This document shows, piece after piece, positions 53,689-62,607 of a stretch of DNA of 64,000 bases (its first letter is position 1; each line of letters starts with the position of its first letter). The notes below the pieces were generated by a model. It worked only from the letters and a program-made list of their open reading frames with translations. It made no database searches and was not told where the DNA came from. Origin of the DNA: Pseudomicrostroma phylloplanum (Eukaryota > Basidiomycota > Exobasidiomycetes > Microstromatales); the NCBI GenBank assembly GCA_039545275.1, contig BCHS01000006.1, positions 124,001 to 188,000 of the forward strand. Reading direction: 5' to 3'. The position numbers and the translations under genes were made by a program.

Positions 53689-56459
53689 TCAGCGAGGACC
53701 TCCACCAGCACCCCCTCCCGGTTGCGATTGCGATTGCTGCTGACCAAGCATGGCCAACATGCGCTGGATACTCTCCTGCGCATTTGCCGCACTACTGTTC
53801 CCGCTCGCGTCGCCAGTGTTGCCTGCTCCTGCTCCTGCTCCTGTACCAGCACCACTCCGACGTGGATCAGCCGTCTGCTGCTGTATTTGCCCAGCAGAAC
53901 CCGCACCTCCTACCCCAGCAAGCAATTGAGCTAGGTTGGGCGGCAGAGGTTGGGCACTCCCAGCACTGCCACTACCACTACCACCAGCGGACGTCCCGCT
54001 CGCCTGACCGCCTTGCCAAGATGAGCTTGCAGCCGGCGTAGCGCTATTGCTTGCACTTCCACTGCCGCCGCCGGAGGACAGGCTCGCGAGGAGCTGCTGG
54101 ACCTTTTGCGCCTGCTCCAGACGGGAAGTGGCATCCTCCCCTCCTGCTCCTCCTGCTGCTCCGCTGGCGTTACCTCCGGGACCAGAAGTTGCGCTAGGAG
54201 GGGCCAACGGCGGGCGAGCGGGACCCCATTGTGCTGGACCCTGCGGAGGAGATGCAGCATGTGGTGGTCGACCTGCTGCAGCCGGATTGTTGTAGCCGTA
54301 AGATCCGGGTGCAGGGCCGGAAAGTTGGTACTGGCCTTGGCCTGGGCCAGAGCCGGGACCGGTTGGCGGAGGACGAGCATCGTAACCGACCCCGGGCGGA
54401 GGTGGACGCATTGGTGGAGGACCCCCTGGCTGATACGGACCAGAAGGTGGCGGTGACCAGCCTGCAGCGGATGAGGGAGGTCCCGGTGGTGGTGGTGGTG
54501 CCATCGCAGCTTGCGGCGGCGGCGGCGGCGGCCCGCCCACTGGGCCTGAGCCCTTTGCATTTGTATTTCCCTTTCCAATCTGCTGAGCGTCCCAAGCGAA
54601 CTTGACGTCCCATTCTCCCGCTGACCCACTGACCGGATCGGTATACTGCTGCCCACCCATTCCATCGTGAGCAGCAATGCATGCTCTCGAATCGTAGAAT
54701 TCAAGGAATCGAGCATTCTTCTGATCCTTGTACCGGCGGACACTCTTGACTTCGCCGAAGCTCGAGAAGATCGTCTTGAATTCATCATCGCTTAGAGCTC
54801 GAGCCAGTCGCTTGAGGAGCATGAAGAGAGTGCCCTGGTTCTGGTCTCGGTCACACCTCTTGGAGGTATCCGTATTCTTCGGCAGACTGTAGTGCACGTC
54901 CATCCTCCTTCCGTTGAACTCCTGTCCATGGCATGTGTTCTTGGCCCATTCTGCTCCTCTGAGGTCGAAAAAGGTGACGAAGCACATGCCCTTCTTGGCA
55001 ATCATGTCATAGAAGGTCTTGATCTCGCCGAACTGGAGAAAATGATGCCGGATGGATTCGGGTGAGGTGGAGTTGTCGAGACTACGGATGAAGAGCGTAC
55101 GACAGGGCTTCTCGTCTGCTGTCCGAGGATCTTGGTCATGGGATCCAGGGGCGGGTGGATGCCGTGGCATGGTACCGTCTCTGTTGTAGGGATCTGCACC
55201 GGCCCGCCGATCCGGCCCGCCGCGAGACCGATCTGGACCAAAGGAAGGTTCGCGATTTGCAGCATCGACATTGTTGAAGTTCACTTGTGAAGGGTATGCG
55301 GAATAGGGCGAAGCACCTTGGGGTATTCCAGGAGGAGTTGGCGGTGGCGGTCTATTCGGAGGGTAGCCTGATGCTGCGAGGGAGCGAAAGGGAAGGGAAA
55401 GCGAAGAGGGAGCGTCAAAGAACCGTCCAGCAGTGCGTACTGAAGCCTCGCTGCTTTCTTTGCACGTCGCTCGGATTTCAAACGCGTGAGACCCGCCAAT
55501 CGCTTCAAGAGCCTCAAATTGAAACGATCGAGGCCGCGACGGCCTGTCTGCTTGGGCTCAACTACAAGCTGAACATCCTCAAAGCCTTGTGCGCCAGCGC
55601 GGGAGAGTGCCGCGCTGTCGATAATGTCACGGCCTCAACGAGGAGAGACTCTCAAGTAACTCAGCATTGGTCACAGCTCAGTGTCATCGGTAGTCTGTCC
55701 CTTACATGTCACTGTCAGGGAGCCGATAGCGATCTCAATGGGCGATACCTCTGTAGAAGTGGAATACACCCGCCTGCTTGCTTCGGCTGCCAGGAGGTGC
55801 ATGCTTTCACCATTGCCTCTCACGTCCCTCATGCTGATCGTCATCTACGCACCTTGTGGCTGGGTATACGGATTGCTCTGGTCACTGATAGCGTACGGAT
55901 CATGAGACACTGATCTTCTCTGGCCATAGGCATCGCTCGTCGCTCCTTGACGATGATATGGTTGTTGCGGCGTATGAGGAGGATGAGGGGGTGGTCCGGA
56001 CGGGTAGTGGGGAGGCTGCGACGGCGAGGGCGGCGGGTACTGATGTGGTTGTGAAGGTGCTCCAGGTCCAGGCGGGGGAGGTTTCATACCTCCCAGGTGA
56101 ATGGGCGGTCGTGCAAACCCGCCGTCAAGGTGGATAGGAGGCCGGGCCGGAGCAGGAGGCAAGGAGGAGGGAGGCGGCGGCGGACCAGGACGAGTGGGCG
56201 AACCGAAGCCAAGTCTCAAAGGAGCGGCGGAAGAGGTCTGCGGAAGCTGAGGATACGGACTGCTGTCGCTGGAGGGTGGTGACGATCCATACGGCGAGCC
56301 TGCCTGCCCTCCGGGTACCGAGTGACCTGGACCGCCGAACTGGTGACCTCCTCTCCCTCTGTCGCCTCTGCCCGCGGGACCGCCCCTTCTGGGCCCGCTT
56401 CCGCTGGCCTGACCTCCTGCTGCATCGTACCCCGAGTAAGGGTGATGACGAGGTGGCAT
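53689..56459 (-). CDS. RNA-binding protein with tandem Mei2-like RRMs
   Basis: Exon 1 is 56459-55853 (ATG; MPPRHHPYSGYDAAGG) and exon 2 is 55373-53689, with a 479-bp intron (GTGCGT donor, CCTCGCAG acceptor after a long pyrimidine tract). Phases close to 763 residues. The open frame's apparent start at 55284 is GTG; the frame continues upstream (ASGYPPNRPPPPTPPGIPQG) to the acceptor. RRM1 is at about 293-367 (CRTLFIRSLDNSTSPESIR; GMCFVTFFDLRGAEWA; RMDVHYSLPKN) and RRM2 at about 383-463 (QGTLFMLL; FSSFGEVKSVRRYKDQKNAR; FLEFYDSRACIAAHDGM). The 'DxR...H(Y/F)S(L/I)PK' and 'NQGTL' spacing matches RRM1-RRM2 of Mei2 and plant AML proteins. The Mei2 C-terminal RRM3 was not found; Pro, Gly, Ala and Gln-rich sequence replaces it. 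Exact orthology and role (post-transcriptional regulation) are inference. Confidence 0.82.
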
Positions 56460-57023
56460 TGAAGGGCGAGGCAAGGCGTGGATCGCCAGGAAGATCTTGT
56501 TCTAGGAGTGACTATACGGGTAAAAGTGGAAGATGCAGCAGAAGCGCCCATCGATCAGGGCGCCGGAAGACGGAAAGAATGGCGTGGCTGCCGGAAGAAC
56601 GCGCACCCGCCTGCTCCCCGCACAGACACGCACGCACGCGGGAGCCACAGCCACAGTGGCACAGAGTGACAGGCGCCGCGCCACCAAGGTCGAGTTCAAA
56701 GAGGCAAGGCGCCACCCACCCACGAGGTTGAACGCCGGCGGGCAACCTTCCCTCGCAGCGCCTTGGAATCGTAGTGTTGCTTATTACCTTCTCCACCCCT
56801 TCATCCTTCCTGCGTGCGTTCCCTCTCTCTTGTATCTGTCCTTCCTTTCCTCGTCTTTGCTCCTCCTTCCGGCTCATCAGCGGTGCATTCTTACTAGCGT
56901 ATCAGCCCTCCCTCAGCATCAACAGCGAATCTTGCGGTCCATCGAGCACCTGCCTCGATTCTTCTCCAGGACCCTTCAACTCGCTCCTTCCAACCCTTCA
57001 GCTAGTCCCTTTCAGGCCTCATC
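56460..57023. promoter_or_regulatory. Divergent region, RRM gene / sphingolipid desaturase
   Basis: 564 bp between divergent start codons. The right half is a CT-rich leader (about 56790-57010), as in strongly expressed fungal genes. No gene seen. Confidence 0.55.
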
Positions 57024-58415
57024 ATGCTCGGTTTCGACTCCACTCCTCGCTCCGTCTCCCTGGACTGGTCCTACTTCGGCGGCGCGGAGGAGCTGCCGCC
57101 ATGGCTGCGAAAGGTAGCCAAACGCACCGTTGCAGCTGTCGCAGCCCCTCACCAGCAGTCCACTCGCTCCGATCATAGCGAAGCTGGCTCTTCCTCGGTC
57201 CACTCCTCTTCCTCTTCAGGCAGCAGTCTAGCTTCTGACGACGAGCAAGACGAGGTGGACGATCTGCTCTCGTCATCCGATACTGCGTCTTCCTCGTCTT
57301 CGTCATTGCGACCATCGCCTGCAGCAGTCGCTCAGTCTAAATCAGATGGTGCCCCTTGGCTGCCCAAGGTGCTCACACAAGATCCTTCGCAGGAACAGAA
57401 CGACTTCTTGTGGCTTCTCACCGAAGAGCCACACCGCTCACGACGGCAGGCAATCATGAAGGCCCACCCTGAGGTCAAGACGCTCATGGGACGGGAACCC
57501 TTGACCAAGTGGATCTCCCTGGGCGTGGTGTTGGTACAGCTCGCAACAGCTTACACTGCCTGGAAGCTCGAGTGGCATCCTCTGAGCTGGAAGCTCCTCA
57601 CTGCTGCATACGTGATCGGCGGTACTGCCAATCAGAACATCTTCCTTGCTATCCACGAGATCACTCACAACCTCGCATTTAAGGGGATCAAGGCCAACAA
57701 GCTTTGGGCCATTTTCGTCAATTCAGTCATCGGCGTACCCTACGCCATGATGTTCAAGCAGTACCACATCGAGCATCACAAGTATCTGGGAGAAGACGGC
57801 GTCGATACCGACTTGCCCACCCGCCTCGAGCTGATGTGCTTGAAGAACGTCCTCGGCAAGGCCTTCTTCGCTACTTTCCAAATCTTCTTCTATGCATTCC
57901 GCCCCGGCTTTATCAAAACGCAACGCTTGACCGTCTGGCACCTACTCAACATCTCTTACCAGATCCTCTTCAACGCAGCCCTCGTCTACTACTTTTCCTC
58001 CTGGACACCCCTCCTCTACCTCGTCTTCTCCTCTTTCTTCGCCGGCTCCCTCCACCCCTGTGCAGCACACTTCATTGCAGAGCACTATCTCTTCGGCGGA
58101 ATCGCACAAGAGACTTGGTCATACTATGGCCCGCTCAACATTCTAGCATATAATGTGGGCTACCACAACGAGCATCACGATTTCCCCTCGATCCCCTGGA
58201 CGCGTCTGCCCGCCTTGAGGGCCATGGCACCCGAATTCTACGACTGCCTGCCCTGTCACACCAGCTGGCCTATGGTGACCGTGCAGTTCATCCTCGGCAC
58301 GGACTCGGGACTCTTTGCTAGGATCAAGCGGGTCGGCAAGGGTGTGGCGAGGGAGATGGGCGAAGAGGACAAGGGCGATGTGCAGGGTCACGAGCTCAAG
58401 GAGAAGACGCAGTAG
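57024..58415 (+). CDS. Sphingolipid (dihydroceramide) delta-4 desaturase
   Basis: Introduces the 4,5-trans double bond of the sphingoid base in dihydroceramide, at the ER, towards glucosylceramide. Single exon of 463 residues from ATG 57024. A Ser/Asp-rich stretch at about 45-110 interrupts the N-terminus. The Lipid_DES N-terminal motif then follows (FLWLLTEEPHRSRRQAIMKA). The three His boxes are HEITHN (211-216), HIEHH (248-252) and HNEHHD (381-386), with SLHPCAAHFIAEHYLF near 342-357. Membrane segments include WISLGVVLVQLATAYTAW, LLTAAYVIGGTANQNIFLAI and LYLVFSSFFAGSL. The family signature TANQNIFLAIHEITHNLAFK is exact in character. Animal and fungal DES1 proteins are about 320-400 residues; the extra length here is the Ser-rich insert. 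Bifunctional C4-hydroxylase activity cannot be excluded. Confidence 0.94.
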   Translation: MLGFDSTPRSVSLDWSYFGGAEELPPWLRKVAKRTVAAVAAPHQQSTRSDHSEAGSSSVHSSSSSGSSLASDDEQDEVDDLLSSSDTASSSSSSLRPSPAAVAQSKSDGAPWLPKVLTQDPSQEQNDFLWLLTEEPHRSRRQAIMKAHPEVKTLMGREPLTKWISLGVVLVQLATAYTAWKLEWHPLSWKLLTAAYVIGGTANQNIFLAIHEITHNLAFKGIKANKLWAIFVNSVIGVPYAMMFKQYHIEHHKYLGEDGVDTDLPTRLELMCLKNVLGKAFFATFQIFFYAFRPGFIKTQRLTVWHLLNISYQILFNAALVYYFSSWTPLLYLVFSSFFAGSLHPCAAHFIAEHYLFGGIAQETWSYYGPLNILAYNVGYHNEHHDFPSIPWTRLPALRAMAPEFYDCLPCHTSWPMVTVQFILGTDSGLFARIKRVGKGVAREMGEEDKGDVQGHELKEKTQ

Positions 58416-59045
58416 GCGTGCCGAAGGATGACGCTATTTCTTGCTTTGTCCACCTCCCGGAAACGTTACAAGATGTCACTTATGAATATTTGATTCGGTC
58501 TTCTATAGCTATGTGCTCATGATCAATGTACATACTGAAACCACTGTGATTTGCCGTGCGTGTCCTTTGCTCGATGTTGCTGATTTCGGCTATGTAGTGC
58601 TGACTGCCCTCGCGTCTTCCGTTCCGGTGTCATTCACCGGGGGCGGCGCCAAAGCAAGCGGAGCGGCCAGAGGGAGCAGTGAGTGGCCCGATGTCAACCT
58701 CTCGGCGGCCCGTTCCCACCTTTACCCATCAAAGCCTCGCCACCAACCATCATCGCTATAAGTACTGAACGTATCTAACAGTGCTCACCTCTCAGATCCC
58801 ACTTGATTAGTGACCTCCTTGAAGCTTGTACGCTACCCACTCGCCTTCTGTTAAGAGCGAGCCAGCTACTTAGGCCGCTCCATCGCCTCAGCAGTCCGAC
58901 CGACCGACCGACCGACGTGCATCCGTCTCTCCGGTTCATCTAGGCAACGCCCACCACACCCCACGCACGCCCATCTCGTAGGCATATCTGCTGCAACAGC
59001 TACCCTCCTCTTTCACCGGAAATCAGAGTACGCTCATAGAAGACA
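58416..59045. other. Intergenic: desaturase 3' region and RAB5 promoter
   Basis: 630 bp between tandem plus-strand genes. A short GACC tandem (about 58897-58914) is the only repeat. No gene seen. Confidence 0.55.
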
Positions 59046-60336
59046 ATGTCTGGAAGTGCTAAGCAGTTGCAGTTCAAGTTGGTCCTGTTGGGAGAGTCGG
59101 CAGTGGGCAAGTCGAGGTGAGTCTTGGGGTGCCGATAAGGGTCAGAGTGGTTGGAGAGGGGTTGGGTCAGGGTGTTGTAGGGAAGCTTGCCTTACCTTTC
59201 GAGATGCAAGAGATTATGTCTGGGAGATATTCACTTGTAGGCCAAAGTCCCCTACGAGAGCTAGAATCGCTCGAGCGATAATGAGGCGGAGTGGAGGTCG
59301 CCTCCTACCTACCTGGTTGCACATGTAATACTGAACCCCTTGCTCGGAATTCGTTGTCCTCTCCAGTCTGGTGCTGAGGTTCGTCAAGGACCAATTCGAT
59401 GACTACAGAGAGTCGACCATTGGAGGTGAGTTCGCACGGCATGAAGCGATGTCCAGGCGGTCGCAGCAGTGTATTGACCCCCTTCATCGCATCACTCCCG
59501 CCAACTCCCCCTCCCGATCAGCTGCTTTCCTGACACAGACTGTGAAGCTCGATGATCAGACGACGGTCAAGTTTGAAATCTGGTGAGTGGAGGAGGGAGA
59601 GCCACCTAGTCTGGAGGAGTGAGCTCTCGCTGACGATGCGGATATCAATGTCTCTTGCTATTTGTTAGGGACACTGCAGGACAGGAGCGGTACAAGTCTG
59701 TAAGTATCCCGCATCCGGCAAGGGCAATCTTGCCCGACATTGGAGGTCGCAGCCGGTCTTTAATGTCATTGCAGCTGCCATACTGACCGTCGTCCCGTCT
59801 CATCGCTCCTCTCAGCTGGCTCCCATGTACTACCGCAACGCCCACTGCGCTGTGGTGGTGTACGATGTCACCCAACCTCAGTCGCTCGAGAAGGCCAAGT
59901 CGTGGATCAAGGAGTTGCAGAGGCAGGCAGACCCGAACATCGTCATTGCCCTAGCCGGCAACAAGGTGGATCTGGCTGCCACAAGGAGGGGGGTTCCCAA
60001 GGAGGTGAGTGGACGCGAGGCAGTACTGCCTAAGAAATGCATCAAGGCTGACGCAGCTCTTCTTGTATTGTCTTCCAGGACGCACAACGCTACGCAGAAG
60101 AAGAGAAGCTCCTCTTCCTTGAGACATCAGCAAAGGACTCTTCCAACGTCTCTGAGCTCTTCACGATGATCGCACGCAAGCTGCCTCTAGAACAGGCAAG
60201 CAACAGCGCCGCGGCTGGTGGAGCAGCAGGGGCCGCTCAGAGGAGAGGGGCCGCCTCGGCGGGTAGGCAAGGCGGTGGAGTGGACCTGCGGGGCAACCAG
60301 GGAGCAGCGGGTAACCAGGATGCTTGTAATTGTTGA
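59046..60336 (+). CDS. Rab5-type small GTPase (Vps21/Ypt5)
   Basis: Early endosome GTPase that controls endocytic fusion. Six exons: 59046-59116, 59367-59425, 59522-59582, 59669-59699, 59816-60004 and 60079-60336. Introns are 250, 96, 86, 116 and 74 bp. All phases close to 222 residues. The P-loop is GESAVGKSS (16-24) and the effector region is [16 protein letters not shown] (Rab5 type, Ala after Ile-Gly). Switch II is [20 protein letters not shown]. Guanine-binding motifs are GNKVDL and ETSAKD. The C-terminus is Gly/Ala/Gln-rich and ends in CNC, a CxC geranylgeranylation signal. Exon 4 is only 31 bp. The first intron, 250 bp, is the longest of the gene. SLAPMYYR with [17 protein letters not shown] places it in Rab5 rather than Rab7 or Rab11. 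Confidence 0.95.
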
Positions 60337-60638
60337 GGGTTCGGTCGGGCTATTCGCCTGATGTAGGTCCCCCGGTCGTGTTAGTATAATCTCCCTTAGT
60401 CTCCTGTGCTTCCCTCCTTCCCTGAGCTGCCTCACTCTCTATGCCCCGGCTCGTCTTCCTTAGCGCTCCCTTCTCTCGTACCAGCTTTTACATATCACGC
60501 TTTTCGTTCCGGATAAACGCTTGCTGTATGATTGTGATTGTGATTGGATATAGATACAGAAGGGAGAATGATCCCTTGGACCAACCGACGGACAATTGAC
60601 TGACTGACTCTTGTCCCAAATAGTTCCACAGGCCTCCC
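60337..60638. other. Convergent intergenic region, RAB5 / TAF11 3' ends
   Basis: 302 bp between opposing stop codons. No gene or repeat of note. Confidence 0.55.
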
Positions 60639-61736
60639 TCAGAATAGTCTGCGTCTCCCACCCATCCCACCTCCAAGAGCCGCACCAGCATTGACCGACT
60701 CGGCATTCCCCCTTCCTCTTGCCAATCCATTCGAGGAAGCGCTCTCGGCGTGAGACTGCGAGTAGAGTCGGTAGGACTCGAGGATAGAGGCGGGCGAGAG
60801 GGGGGAGCCTGGCGGGAGCTCTGGGTTGAGGGATTGGATGCGACGTGCTGAGAGGGCAACGGGGGGACGGTTCGTTGAGTCAGTGGATGATTGAGGCGGA
60901 CCAGACAGTCCCATTGACTTTAGCAGCCTGGACTCACCTCCTTCGATGATCTCTCCGACGAAGACCTTGGCTACACCTCCAAACGCCATTGTCATGGTGG
61001 GGTTCACGCTCGCTCCTGTCCCACCGCCGCCTAGATGAGTATTGACGAGCCGCCGGAGATTGGCACGGTTGAAGCCGGCACGACGGTAACATTCGTGACG
61101 GTCGTACTGGTCTTCGGACATGGCTGCGATCAGAGGTCTGAGGGATCGAGAAGGCAGCAGCATGTGTCAGTAAGGCAATTGCGGGAAGTCTGAAGATTCG
61201 CCTACTCACCCCATTGCTTGACCTCGTATCCTCTCCATTTCCTCTCTCCACTTCATCTCCTCCTCGCCTAGGTTCTCCAGCAGTCCTTCATCTTCGTCCT
61301 CATCCGCCGGATCTTCATCTTCGTCTTCCTCGTCTTCTCTGCCCTCTCTGACCCTAACAGTACCAGCTCCGTCCTCTTCGGCCCCAGGAGAGCCAGGAGC
61401 AGCAGTCCCTCTAGCAGCAGATCCTCTAGGGTCGACTGTTCCCCCGCGTGTAGTAGATTCGGACCTCCGGCTAGTGAGCGAGTCCCTCCCCAGCGACGAG
61501 CTTGCTATCCTCCCGCGACCCCTGCCTCTGCCTCTTCCCCTCGGTCTACCCGGCCCCCTCTTGCCTCTGGCTGCATTGTCGCCCCCATTCTGGGCGGTGG
61601 AGGAAGACGTCTTCTTGGAGCCACCACCCCGGCCAGAGGAGGAGGGGCCGTCTTTGCCGCGGCCGCCGCCTCGGCTGCCCTTGCTTGAGCTGCCTCGCTG
61701 AGGTGTGGATGTCGAAGGTCCAGCGAAGGGGTCCAT
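60639..61736 (-). CDS. TAF11: TFIID subunit Taf11 (histone-fold)
   Basis: Taf11 pairs with Taf13 inside TFIID at RNA polymerase II promoters. Exons are 61736-61210, 61137-60938 and 60847-60639, with introns of 72 and 90 bp. Phases close to 311 residues from MDPFAGPSTST. Residues 1-120 are Gly/Ser/Arg-rich with an AT-hook-like GPGRPRGRGRGRGRG. An acidic block (EDEEDEDEDPADEDEDEG) follows. The histone-fold then begins (ENLGEEEMKWREEMER; LIAAMSEDQYDRHECYRRAG; NRANLRRLVNTH; TMTMAFGGVAKVFVGEIIEG), continuing after intron 2 with ARRIQSLNPELPP and ILESYRLYSQSH. 'MSxDQYxRxExxRR' and 'AKVFVGEIxE' are Taf11 hallmarks. A second in-frame ATG at 61988 would add 84 residues and reach into the divergent EMI1 leader; 61736 is preferred. 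Confidence 0.92.
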
Positions 61737-62086
61737 GGGAGCTACAAGAGGAGACTGAGGATGCCGCTGCTTGGATAAACCCGTAGTAGGAGACGACGAT
61801 GGCTCCAGAAGCACCTGGGATGGCGGAGCGGGGTGGAGCGGAAAGGGGACCGAGACACGCTTGAGCGAGGCGGCGTGCGACGAACGGAGCGGAAGCAGAG
61901 TCAGAGTCAGAGTCGACCCAGGCGGCCGCGCTCGTGCAGAGGAAAATTGGCTGCTGCTCTTCCCAAGGCCTGGGTCACTGGCACACATATTTTCTTCACC
62001 TTGAACATCATCTCACCTCGATAACTTCCATCGCCCCACCCATGGCCTGATCAACCATCCTACGCTCAGCGGTCATCCAGCCAGCC
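61737..62086. promoter_or_regulatory. Divergent TAF11/EMI1 promoter
   Basis: 350 bp between start codons. The TAF11 frame stays open through most of it up to ATG 61988, so the true TAF11 start may lie within. Confidence 0.5.
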
Positions 62087-62607
62087 ATGAGCGCATCTTC
62101 CTCCACGCAGAACAGCTCGGGCGCACATCATGACGCGCTGTATGAGAAGCTCGTACAGCAGGAGCGCATCATACAGAGCGCCGCCTTGCCAGCGGACGAG
62201 ATGCCATCTTGTATGAACCTATTCGACAAGTGGGCCACTTGCTTTGGTTCGTACGAGGTCGATCCAACCACTCTAATCAACTGTCACGTCATGCTCATGT
62301 CTCCCTGCTCCTTCTTCACCTCCTTATAGCTCTCGTGCCGCAATTCCGCGCCGTGTACCGGTATGGCTCCTTCGACGACTGCACTCGTAAGCTCGACGAC
62401 TTCAAGTTCTGTCTCACCCTCAAGGGCATTGACCAGGCCCAAAAGAGGGAAGCTTACATCGAGCGCAAGGCCCGAGCTATGGCTAGAAGGCGAATGCCCG
62501 GCGGCAATACCTCGGAAGAGGTCTGGGAGATGAGGACCGACCCGATCATTGACCCTCAGTGCGTCGATGAGGCCTTCCTACCCAAGAAGGACAATGGCAA
62601 GACTTGA
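62087..62607 (+). CDS. EMI1: Emi1/DUF3128-type twin CX9C protein
   Basis: Exons are 62087-62246 and 62330-62607, with an 83-bp intron (donor GTTCGT, weaker than usual; acceptor CTTATAG). Phases close to 145 residues. The core reads SCMNLFDKWATCF spliced to ALVPQFRAVYRYGSFDDCTR, then KLDDFKFCLTLKG. This gives two CX9C pairs (C-MNLFDKWAT-C and C-TRKLDDFKF-C), the coiled-coil-helix layout of mitochondrial intermembrane-space proteins imported through Mia40. Yeast Emi1 was found as required for early meiotic induction and belongs to the twin CX9C group. The helical tail contains RKARAMARRRMPGGNTSEEV. The open frame continues into the intron without splicing, but only the spliced form gives the second cysteine pair in frame. 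The function beyond the family is unknown. Confidence 0.88.

Noticed and set aside
53287..53934. 215-codon plus-strand frame
   Set aside because: Runs through microsatellites and then antisense to the RRM gene; no domain.
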